Source: Pseudomonadota bacterium (GTDB lineage: Bacteria > Pseudomonadota > Gammaproteobacteria > Burkholderiales > Rhodocyclaceae). Taken from it: DNA of 55,481 bases. The notes beneath the pieces are model-generated. The model did no database searches. It worked only from the letters and a program-made list of their open reading frames with translations, and was not told where the DNA came from. The stretch covers positions 1 to 55,481 of the forward strand of contig JAFEDI010000094.1 in NCBI GenBank assembly GCA_018241725.1, written 5' to 3'. Shown piece by piece: positions 25,797 to 33,503 of this stretch. The number at the start of each line of letters is the position of its first letter. Position 1 is the first letter of the stretch. Made by a program: the position numbers and the translations under genes.

Positions 25797-26582
25797 ATGC
25801 TCATCCGTTCCCTCTCGACCGCCGCTTCCGGCCTCGAGGCCCAGCAGACCCAGTTGGACGTCATCTCCAACAATCTGGCCAACGTCTCCACCAATGGTTT
25901 CAAGCGTTCACGGGCGGTCTTCGAGGATCTGCTGTATCAAAACCTGCGCCAGCCCGGCGCCCAGTCGACGCAGCAGACGACGATTCCGTCCGGCCTGCAG
26001 ATCGGTGTTGGCGTGCGGCCTATCGCGACGGAACGCAACCACACCCAGGGTTCGCTGACGCAGACCGGTAATGCGCTGGATGTGGCGATCAACGGTGAGG
26101 GTTTCTTCCAGATCCTGCTGCCCGACGGCACCACCGCCTACACCCGGGATGGCGCTTTTCAGAAGGATGCCAATGGGCAGATCGTGACCTCCAGCGGCTA
26201 TCCGCTGCAGCCGGCCATCACGATTCCCTCCAACGCACTGTCCCTGACCATCGGCAAGGACGGCGTGGTATCGGTGACCCTGCCCAACCAGACCGCACCT
26301 TCCCAGATCGGCAACATCCAGGTGGCCAGCTTCGTCAATCCCGGCGGCCTGCAGAGTGTCGGTGAAAACCTGTTCCTCGAGACCGCGGCCAGCGGCACGC
26401 CGAATCCGAACACGCCGGGCACCAATGGCGTCGGTGTGCTCAACCAGACCTACGTGGAATCCTCCAACGTGAACGTCGCCGAGGAACTGGTGCTGATGAT
26501 CCAGACTCAGCGCGCCTACGAGCTCAATTCCAAGGCGGTGTCCACGTCCGATGCGATGCTCGGCAAGCTGACCTCCCTGTAA
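25797..26582 (+). CDS. flgG: FlgG, distal rod protein
   Basis: The 261-residue distal rod protein is a full-length match: [48 protein letters not shown] at the start, [32 protein letters not shown] in the middle, and [34 protein letters not shown] at the end. A CTAGGAG site stands before the ATG. flgH follows after 23 bases. Confidence 0.97.
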   Translation: MLIRSLSTAASGLEAQQTQLDVISNNLANVSTNGFKRSRAVFEDLLYQNLRQPGAQSTQQTTIPSGLQIGVGVRPIATERNHTQGSLTQTGNALDVAINGEGFFQILLPDGTTAYTRDGAFQKDANGQIVTSSGYPLQPAITIPSNALSLTIGKDGVVSVTLPNQTAPSQIGNIQVASFVNPGGLQSVGENLFLETAASGTPNPNTPGTNGVGVLNQTYVESSNVNVAEELVLMIQTQRAYELNSKAVSTSDAMLGKLTSL

Positions 26583-26605
26583 GCCCTGAGCCGCGGAGAT
26601 TGATC

Positions 26606-27283
26606 GTGTTTCTGTCCCGTCCCCTTTTCGTGTTGTTGCTCGCTGGGCTGAGCGGCTGTGCCGCGCTGCAGAGCACGCCGCCGACCGCGGTCCATCAGCC
26701 GATGACCATCCGTCCGGAGCCGCGGACGGCCCAGGCGTCCCAGGGAGGCTCGATCTTCCAGCCGAGCTTCTCGCGTCCGTTGTTCGAAGATCGGCGGGCC
26801 CGCTTCGTCGGCGACGTGATCACCATCAACCTCGTCGAGCAGACTGCCGCAAGCAAGAAGTCGTCGGCAACGGCGGAGCGCAATTCCAGTCTCAGCGCGT
26901 CGCTGTCCGGCCTGGCCAAGGTGCCGCTGGCCGGCGCGCTTAACGGGCTCGGGGCGACGGCATCCGACGCGAGCAAGTTCGGCGGCAAGGGCGACGCGGC
27001 GGCCAACAACGCCTTCACCGGTACGATCACGACGACCGTCATCGAGGTGCTGGCCAATGGCAACCTGCTGGTGTCCGGTGAGAAGCAGATCGCCATCAAC
27101 CAGGGCAACGAGTTCATCCGCTTCTCAGGCATCGTCAATCCGGTGTACATGACTGGCGGTAATACCGTGCAGTCGACCCAGGTGGCCGATGCGCGCATCG
27201 AATACCGGGCCAACGGCTATATCGATGAAACCGAGAACATGGGCTGGCTGCAGCGTTTCTTCGTAAACGTGCTGCCTTTCTGA
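26606..27283 (+). CDS. flgH: FlgH, L-ring lipoprotein
   Basis: FlgH forms the outer-membrane ring around the flagellar rod. From the GTG at 26606, seven bases after a GGAG site, the protein has 225 residues. Its lipoprotein signal ends in LAGLSGC, with the lipid-bearing Cys near residue 19. The family core is present ([91 protein letters not shown]). An in-frame TTG at 26600 is a less likely start. Confidence 0.95.
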   Translation: MFLSRPLFVLLLAGLSGCAALQSTPPTAVHQPMTIRPEPRTAQASQGGSIFQPSFSRPLFEDRRARFVGDVITINLVEQTAASKKSSATAERNSSLSASLSGLAKVPLAGALNGLGATASDASKFGGKGDAAANNAFTGTITTTVIEVLANGNLLVSGEKQIAINQGNEFIRFSGIVNPVYMTGGNTVQSTQVADARIEYRANGYIDETENMGWLQRFFVNVLPF

Positions 27284-27294
27284 AGGGCGTGATC

Positions 27295-28404
27295 ATGTCT
27301 TTCCTGTCCCGTCTGTGCCTGGCTCTTGCCGTCGTGGCCAGTCTGGCTGTTGGCACCCCGGCTCGGGCCGAGCGCCTCAAGGATCTGGCGTCGATTGGTG
27401 GCGTACGGCAGAACCAGCTGATCGGCTATGGTTTGGTCGTCGGTCTCGATGGGTCTGGCGACCAGACCACCCAGACGCCCTTCACCGTGCAGAGCATCAT
27501 CAACATGCTCGGCAATCTGGGCATCACGCTGCCGCCCGGGCAGTCCCTGCAGCTCAAGAACGTCGCGGCGGTGATGGTTACTGCCAGCCTGCCGCCTTTT
27601 GCGCGTCCGGGCCAGCAGATCGACGTGACGGTCTCGTCGATGGGTAATGCCCGCTCGCTGAAGGGCGGCACCCTGGTCATGACGCCGCTGAAGGGGGCCG
27701 ACGGACAGATCTACGCGATGGCTCAGGGCAGCCTGGCGGTGAGTGGTGCCGGCGGTTCGGCAGGCGGCGCCAAAGTGACCGTCAATCACCTGTCGGCCGG
27801 ACGCATCCCGGGTGGGGCCACGGTGGAGCGCGCGGTGGCGAGCCCTGTCGGGCAGGGGGATTCCGTATTCGTCGAACTCAACGACGCGGACTTCGGCACG
27901 GCTCAGAACGTGGTCGATGCCATCAACCGCGTCGCGCCCGGTGCCGCCCAGGCTGTCGATGGGCGGCAGATCCAGGTGCTGGCGCCGGAGGATCCCAATC
28001 TCCGCGTGGCTTTTCTCGGCCATCTCGAGAACCTCGACGTGACGCCGGCCGTGCAGGCCGCCAAGGTAATCGTCAATTCGCGGACCGGGTCGGTGGTCAT
28101 GAACCAGAAGGTGGCGCTGCAGAACTGTGCCGTAGCCCACGGCAGCCTGACCGTGACGGTCAATAACGAACAGCAGGTGAGCCAGCCTGGTGCGTTGTCC
28201 GGTGGTCAGACCGCGGTCACCAACAAGGGCTCCGTGGATATCAAGCAAGAGGGCAGCACGCTGTTCAACATCAAGGCCGGCACCAATCTCGCAGATGTGG
28301 TCAAGGCGCTCAATGCTGTCGGCGCCAACCCCCTCGAATTGATCGCCATCCTGCAGGCCATGAAGGCCAGCGGTGCGCTGCGGGCTGAACTCGAGGTGAT
28401 CTGA
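27295..28404 (+). CDS. flgI: FlgI, P-ring protein
   Basis: FlgI builds the periplasmic P ring with help from FlgA. The protein has 369 residues from the ATG at 27295, which lies seven bases after GAAGGG. An in-frame GTG two codons earlier overlaps that site. A signal peptide is clear (SFLSRLCLALAVVASLAVGTPARA). The mature part opens with ERLKDLASIGGVRQNQLIGYGLVVGLDGSGDQTTQTPFT, the family hallmark. Its stop overlaps the flgJ start by one base (ATGA), so the two are translationally coupled. Confidence 0.97.
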   Translation: MSFLSRLCLALAVVASLAVGTPARAERLKDLASIGGVRQNQLIGYGLVVGLDGSGDQTTQTPFTVQSIINMLGNLGITLPPGQSLQLKNVAAVMVTASLPPFARPGQQIDVTVSSMGNARSLKGGTLVMTPLKGADGQIYAMAQGSLAVSGAGGSAGGAKVTVNHLSAGRIPGGATVERAVASPVGQGDSVFVELNDADFGTAQNVVDAINRVAPGAAQAVDGRQIQVLAPEDPNLRVAFLGHLENLDVTPAVQAAKVIVNSRTGSVVMNQKVALQNCAVAHGSLTVTVNNEQQVSQPGALSGGQTAVTNKGSVDIKQEGSTLFNIKAGTNLADVVKALNAVGANPLELIAILQAMKASGALRAELEVI

Positions 28405-29372
28405 TGGCGGATTTCAGCCAGATCAATGCCCTTGATCCGAACACGCTGTCCGGTCTGAAGCGCCTGTCGAAGGACAATTCGCCGGAAGCCATAAAGGAAG
28501 CATCCCGCCAGTTCGAGGCTCTGTTCGTGCAACAGGTCATGAAGTCGATGCGCGATGCGACACCCAAGGGCGGCATGTTCGATAGCGAAGAGACGCGAAT
28601 GTACCAGTCTCTGCTCGACCAGCAGATGTCCATGCAGCTTTCCACCCGCGGCCGTGGTTTTGGGCTCGCTAAAGTCATTGAACGGCAGATGACCCAGGGG
28701 CGGGAGTCGGTGACCCTGCCGGACGGTCCGGTGCCTCTGGAGCCGACGATCCGGCGGAACTTCGATGCCGCAGTATCGCCAGCGGCAAAGGTCGGTGGTG
28801 AAGCGGCAAATCCTGCCGTAAGCTTGCCGGCTGCGGATGCATCGAGTGCCGTTGCCCCGCAACTGTCGGGGCTGCCGGCCGGCAGCCGGGCCCGGGCCTT
28901 TGTTGACAAGGTTTGGCCACAGGCCGTCGAGGCCAGTAAGGCCACCGGTATTCCGGCCCGTTTCCTGGTTGCTCAGGCGGCCCTCGAGACCGGTTGGGGC
29001 AAGCACGAGCTGAAGAATGCTGACGGCACGCCCAGCTACAACCTTTTCAACATCAAGGCGGGGCGTAGCTGGACCGGGGCCACGGTGAGTACCTCCACCA
29101 CGGAGCACCGCAATGGGCAGGCGACGACGGAGAGTGCCCGCTTCCGCGCCTATGGCTCCTACGCGGAGTCTTTCCGCGACTATGCCCGCCTGATCGGCGG
29201 CAATCCGCGCTATGCGGCAGTGGTCGGCCAGACGGATGCGACCCGCTTTGCCCGAGGCTTGCAGGCCGCCGGTTACGCCACCGATCCCATGTATGCGGAG
29301 AAGCTCGCCCGCATCATCAACGGCACTACCCTCAAGGTCGCGCTTGCGGCAGGTTCCACCCCCAGCGCCTGA
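28404..29372 (+). CDS. flgJ: FlgJ, rod cap protein with peptidoglycan hydrolase domain
   Basis: The 322-residue protein has two parts. The N-terminal rod-capping domain (about 1-100) carries ASRQFEALFVQQVMKSMRDATPKGGMFDSEETRMYQSLLDQQMSMQLS. The C-terminal glucosaminidase domain (about 165-315) has ARFLVAQAALETGWGKHEL with the catalytic-type Glu, YNLFNIKAG, and FRAYGSYAESFRDYARLI. This two-domain form occurs in beta- and gammaproteobacteria. It drills the cell wall for the growing rod. It is the last gene before the flgK promoter. Confidence 0.96.
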   Translation: MADFSQINALDPNTLSGLKRLSKDNSPEAIKEASRQFEALFVQQVMKSMRDATPKGGMFDSEETRMYQSLLDQQMSMQLSTRGRGFGLAKVIERQMTQGRESVTLPDGPVPLEPTIRRNFDAAVSPAAKVGGEAANPAVSLPAADASSAVAPQLSGLPAGSRARAFVDKVWPQAVEASKATGIPARFLVAQAALETGWGKHELKNADGTPSYNLFNIKAGRSWTGATVSTSTTEHRNGQATTESARFRAYGSYAESFRDYARLIGGNPRYAAVVGQTDATRFARGLQAAGYATDPMYAEKLARIINGTTLKVALAAGSTPSA

Positions 29373-29397
29373 GCGGCGGTGTTTGCCGCTTCGTGGC

Positions 29398-29413
29398 TGG
29401 CAAAGTTCTTGCG
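29398..29413 (+). promoter_or_regulatory. Sigma-54 promoter for flgK-flgL
   Basis: TGGCAAA at 29398-29404, four bases, then TTGCG at 29409-29413 match the sigma-54 consensus with correct GG/GC spacing. It lies in the 80-base flgJ-flgK gap, about 40 bases ahead of the flgK ATG at 29453. Confidence 0.75.
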
Positions 29414-29452
29414 TAGTCTGCCGTAGATACCTCCGAATCAGGGACGCGGATC

Positions 29453-31405
29453 ATGGGCAGCAGCATCTTCAATATTGGCCTCACCGGACTCAACGCCGCC
29501 CAGGCGGGGCTCATCACGACCAGCCACAACATCTCGAATGCGGGAACGGCCGGTTACAGCCGTCAGTCGACGGTCCAGAGCACCAACCCGGCGATGTTCA
29601 GCGGCGCCGGTTTCTTCGGTGAAGGGACCAAGATCGATACGATCAAGCGAGCCTACGATAGCTTCCTGACCAACCAGGTGATGTCCGCCGACACCAAGTA
29701 CAACGAGTACAACACCTACAGCGTGGAGATCAGCCAGATCGACAACATGCTGGCGGATTCCACCGTAGGTCTCGAGCCGGCGGTGGACTCCTTCTTCCAG
29801 GGCGTGCAGGAAGTGGCAGCCAACCCGTCCAGTATTCCCGCCCGCCAGTCGATGATCTCCACCGCACAGAGCCTGGTGGACCGTTTCAAGAACCTGGCCA
29901 CCCGCCTCAATGACATCCGCTCCGGCGTCGAGGGACAGATCAAGGATACGGTGACCTCGATCAGCACTTACGCGCAGGAAATCGCCGACGTCAATCGCCA
30001 GATCGCTATCGCTCAGCAGGCCGGCTCGTCCCAGCCGGCCAACGATCTGCTCGACAAGCGTGATCAATTGGTGAAGGAGCTCAATCAGCTGGTGCGGGTG
30101 TCCACCACGACTGCCAGTGATGGTTCCATGTCGGTCTTCATTGGTACCGGCCAGCCGTTGGTAGTTGGTATCAATGCCACCAAGCTGGAAGCCCGTCCGT
30201 CCACCACCGACCCGACCCGCCTCAACGTCAATATCATCACGCCAAGCGGCGCTCCGCTGACTGTACCGGAGAGCCTGCTTGGAGGCGGCAAGCTCGGAGG
30301 CCTGCTTGCGATGCGTTCCGAATCTCTGGATGCAACCCAGAACCAGCTCGGTCTGATCGCCGTCGGCCTGAGCTCCGCCTTCAACGCCCAGCATGCGCTG
30401 GGCCAGGATCTCAACGGGAATCTGGGTACATCCTTCTTCACTGTACCCGGTGCCACTGTTCTTGGTGATTCCAGCAATACGACGACTCCGCCGACCGTGC
30501 AGTTCAACGATGTCTCCAAGCTGACCGGTGACGACTACAAGCTCGTCTTCACGGACGCTATCGGCAACTATTCGCTGACCCGCCTTTCCGATGGGATGTC
30601 GGTCAGCCCAGCTACGGTCGGCCTGTCGATCACCCCGCCGGCGGCATCGAAGGCGGGGGATAGTTTCGTCATCCAGCCCACCCGCAATGCCGCGGCCAAC
30701 ATCGACGTTGCCATTACCGATACCCGCATGATCGCGGCTGCGGCGCCGGTGACCGCATCGTCCACCAGTTCCAATCTGGGGTCGGCCAGCATCACTGCGC
30801 CAGTGGTGTCGAGTACGGCCGATCTGGCCAGTTTTGGTACCGCTGCAGCACCGCTGAAACTGACCTATACGGCAGGTACATTGACCGGTTTCCCGACAGG
30901 TCTGCCGGTAACCTATACGCCGGCAGGAGGCTCGGCGGTAACGGTGACCGCGCCGGTTGCCTCCATCCCGTACTCCAGCGGGATGACGATCAGCGTGGGG
31001 GGCGTCTCCTTCGCAATGAATGGTGCCCCACAAGCCAACGATACTTTCACACTGGCTCCTAATGTGGGGGGCGTGTCGGACAGCCGCAATGCGGTTCTGT
31101 TGGGCAATCTCCAGACGAGTAAGCTGCTGCTTTCCGCGAGCGGCCAGCCGTCGGCGACTTTTCAGTCGGTTTACGCCCAGTTGGTCAGCTCGGTGGGCAA
31201 CAAGGCCCGCGAAGTCAGCGTGAACAGCGACGCGCAGAAAAGCCTGGTGGATCAGGCGACTCAGGCCCAGCAGTCGGTGGCGGGGGTCAATCTCGATGAA
31301 GAAGCGGCCAATTTGATCCGTTATCAGCAGGCATACCAGGCGGCGGGCAAGGTCATGAGCATTGCCTCCAAACTCTTCGACCAAGTGCTGGCCCTCGGCC
31401 AGTAA
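29453..31405 (+). CDS. flgK: FlgK, hook-filament junction protein 1
   Basis: The 650-residue protein links hook to filament. Axial ends are intact: IFNIGLTGLNAAQAGLITTSHNISNAGTAGYSRQST at the start and EEAANLIRYQQAYQAAGKVMSIASKLFDQVLAL at the end. The middle (about residues 340-560) is a long variable insert compared with the 547-residue E. coli protein. It is rich in threonine, alanine and proline, and contains a tract FAMNGAPQANDTFTL similar to one in FlgL (LTLSGAPAAGDSYSV). FlgN at 19753 is its expected chaperone. Confidence 0.96.
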   Translation: MGSSIFNIGLTGLNAAQAGLITTSHNISNAGTAGYSRQSTVQSTNPAMFSGAGFFGEGTKIDTIKRAYDSFLTNQVMSADTKYNEYNTYSVEISQIDNMLADSTVGLEPAVDSFFQGVQEVAANPSSIPARQSMISTAQSLVDRFKNLATRLNDIRSGVEGQIKDTVTSISTYAQEIADVNRQIAIAQQAGSSQPANDLLDKRDQLVKELNQLVRVSTTTASDGSMSVFIGTGQPLVVGINATKLEARPSTTDPTRLNVNIITPSGAPLTVPESLLGGGKLGGLLAMRSESLDATQNQLGLIAVGLSSAFNAQHALGQDLNGNLGTSFFTVPGATVLGDSSNTTTPPTVQFNDVSKLTGDDYKLVFTDAIGNYSLTRLSDGMSVSPATVGLSITPPAASKAGDSFVIQPTRNAAANIDVAITDTRMIAAAAPVTASSTSSNLGSASITAPVVSSTADLASFGTAAAPLKLTYTAGTLTGFPTGLPVTYTPAGGSAVTVTAPVASIPYSSGMTISVGGVSFAMNGAPQANDTFTLAPNVGGVSDSRNAVLLGNLQTSKLLLSASGQPSATFQSVYAQLVSSVGNKAREVSVNSDAQKSLVDQATQAQQSVAGVNLDEEAANLIRYQQAYQAAGKVMSIASKLFDQVLALGQ

Positions 31406-31416
31406 GGAGCACCATC

Positions 31417-32607
31417 ATGCGAGTCACCACCGGCATGATTTTTGACAGCGGCGTTTCGCAGATTCAGTCGCAGAACAGCCAACTGATCAAGAGCCAGAAA
31501 GAGGTTGCCACCGGGCGCCGGGTGTTGGCGCCGTCGGATGATCCCGTTGCCTCGGCCCGGGCGCTGGAGGTGACCCAGTCGAAAAGCGTCAATGCGCTAT
31601 ATACGTCCAACCAGGGCTATGCTGCGGACCAGCTCAAGCTCGTGGACAGCAAGTTGAGTGCGGTCACGGATCTGGTGACCTATGTGCGTACCCGTGCCGT
31701 CGAATCCGGCAACGGCGCTTACTCGACCAATGAGCAGCGGATCATTGCTGCCGACATCACTCAGCAGTATTCCTCGCTGCAGGGGCTGGCCAATAGCCAG
31801 GACTCCACCGGCGAGTTCATTTTCGGCGGCTATACCAGCAACACCCAACCCTTCGTGGGCAGCCTGACGACCGGCATGACCTACCAGGGTGATCAAGGGG
31901 CGCGCACGCTGCAGATTTCCTCGTCACGCAACCTGCCGGTCACCAGCTCCGGCGACGAGATCTTCAACACCCTGCGGGCGCCGACCGGTTCGGCTTTTGC
32001 GCTCAGTACGGCTGGCAACACCGGTTCGGCACTGGTTTCCGGCATGAGCTTGAGCGCCTACAACAACCATGCATACGATATCAGCGTGGGGGCGGGGCCG
32101 ACCTATCAGGTCTTCGACTCCACCGCCGACCCCACCCATTCCGCGCCGATTACGCCGACCGTGACGACCAGTGGTTCGGATACGACCCTCAATTTCGGCG
32201 GCGTCACCCTGACGCTGAGCGGTGCGCCGGCTGCCGGCGACAGTTATTCGGTCAGCACGGTGGCCAGCGCTTTCGACATCGTGGGCAACTTCGCGACGGC
32301 CCTGCAATCGGGCAACTCCGCCGTGACCCGCTTCGGCGGTCTTCAGGCGATTGCCGGCATGGACGCGGCACAGGACAGCGTTTCCCGCGTACAGGCCGGG
32401 GTTGGTTCCCGTATGGTGGAAGTGGAGACACAGCAGAACATTGGCAGCAGCCTGGATCTGCAGTACAGCGAAACCCTGTCGCGCCTTCAGGATGCGGACT
32501 ACGCTTCGGCCGTGAGCAACCTTTCTCAACAACAGATCTACCTGCAGGCGGCCCAGCAGAGTTTCATGAAGGTCAGCAATCTGTCCCTCTTCAATTACAT
32601 CAATTAA
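31417..32607 (+). CDS. flgL: FlgL, hook-filament junction protein 3
   Basis: The 396-residue protein starts with the flagellin-like helix MRVTTGMIFDSGVSQIQSQNSQLIKSQKEVATGRRVLAPSDDPVASARALEV and ends with LDLQYSETLSRLQDADYASAVSNLSQQQIYLQAAQQSFMKVSNLSLFNYI. A central insert of about 130 residues makes it longer than E. coli FlgL (317). It follows flgK by 11 bases, with a TAAGGAGC site. Confidence 0.96.
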   Translation: MRVTTGMIFDSGVSQIQSQNSQLIKSQKEVATGRRVLAPSDDPVASARALEVTQSKSVNALYTSNQGYAADQLKLVDSKLSAVTDLVTYVRTRAVESGNGAYSTNEQRIIAADITQQYSSLQGLANSQDSTGEFIFGGYTSNTQPFVGSLTTGMTYQGDQGARTLQISSSRNLPVTSSGDEIFNTLRAPTGSAFALSTAGNTGSALVSGMSLSAYNNHAYDISVGAGPTYQVFDSTADPTHSAPITPTVTTSGSDTTLNFGGVTLTLSGAPAAGDSYSVSTVASAFDIVGNFATALQSGNSAVTRFGGLQAIAGMDAAQDSVSRVQAGVGSRMVEVETQQNIGSSLDLQYSETLSRLQDADYASAVSNLSQQQIYLQAAQQSFMKVSNLSLFNYIN

Positions 32608-32611
32608 GCCA

Positions 32612-33073
32612 ATGCGGGTAAGTTTGCCATCTTGGGGGATGGTCGGGCTGAGCCTGAGCTTGGTTGCCTGCAGCAGCGCCCCTCCAAAAGAGTGGGCCCT
32701 GGGCCCGGCGGCGGTGCTAATGGCTTCGGATGCGGGCTACCTGAACGCCTCGATGCTTGCGGGGGCCCTGATTTTCTATATTGTCAGTGATCCCTTCGCG
32801 CCCAACTGGAGCATCGAGGAAGCCCGCAAGGGCGACGATCGTTACCTGCTGGCCTTGCGCCTGAAGGCCATTCATTCGGGGGGGGACGGGGAGGCGCGCC
32901 AGGTATTCACGCGTCGGGCCGCGCAACTGGCCGGACAGCCGGGCTTCGCGTCCTACGAGGTGGTTTCCTGGCAGGAAGGGCTCGAAAGCACCCGTCCGTT
33001 CGCCCAGCGGGTCGCGTACGGCGAGCTGCGTCTTGTTCGGACGGAACCGGCGCCGGGCACTCCGGTGAGATAA
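32612..33073 (+). CDS. Putative lipoprotein of unknown function downstream of flgL
   Basis: The 153-residue protein has a lipoprotein signal with lipobox LVAC (Cys near residue 20), followed by SSAPPKEW. A short hydrophobic stretch (ASMLAGALIFYIVSDPFAPNW, about residues 47-68) comes next, then a charged C-terminal half. I do not recognise the family. It begins four bases after the flgL stop, so it is likely co-transcribed with flgKL. The predicted location is the envelope. Whether it serves the flagellum is open. Confidence 0.7.
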   Translation: MRVSLPSWGMVGLSLSLVACSSAPPKEWALGPAAVLMASDAGYLNASMLAGALIFYIVSDPFAPNWSIEEARKGDDRYLLALRLKAIHSGGDGEARQVFTRRAAQLAGQPGFASYEVVSWQEGLESTRPFAQRVAYGELRLVRTEPAPGTPVR

Positions 33074-33167
33074 GCGTCACGCCGCGATGCCTGCAAGCGT
33101 TTCTGAGCCTTGCGGGATGGGGCCGAGTTTCGTAAGGTGCGCGCTTCGACCGCTGGAATTTGCTGAT

Positions 33168-33473
33168 ATGGACCGAATGACCGAAAGACGGAAGGATCGC
33201 CGCATTCCGCTGGGCTGCAAGGTGGGTATCCGGCCCTACGGCGGCGGGCCGACGGTGGTCGGGACCTGTGTCGAATTGGGCGTTGGCGGCATGACCATCC
33301 ACTCCAGCCACGTACCGAGAATGGATGAGGTCTTTGAGGTCGCCGTGCTGCCTCCCGACAGCGGGGGTAGCTACATGCCGCTGCATGCGCGGGTGCGCGT
33401 GCGACGCTGCCACGGGCTCGAGCAGGCCGGCGTTTACGAAATGGGTGTGGAGATCATCGAGATCATCCGCTGA
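33168..33473 (+). CDS. Small PilZ-like protein
   Basis: The 101-residue protein resembles a stand-alone PilZ domain. It has the arginine motif ERRKDRRIPL at residues 6-15, as in the RxxxR c-di-GMP-binding motif, followed by strands CKVGIRPYG and LHARVRVRRCHGLEQAGVYEMGVEIIEI. The second motif, normally D/NxSxxG, reads ELGVGGMTI, so the Asp and Ser are replaced and ligand binding may be weak. An ATG three codons later (33177) is a possible start. The neighbouring gene on the opposite strand encodes a c-di-GMP synthase/phosphodiesterase. Confidence 0.78.
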   Translation: MDRMTERRKDRRIPLGCKVGIRPYGGGPTVVGTCVELGVGGMTIHSSHVPRMDEVFEVAVLPPDSGGSYMPLHARVRVRRCHGLEQAGVYEMGVEIIEIIR

Positions 33474-33503
33474 GACTGGGCCCCTTATCGTCTCCAGCTG
33501 TCG

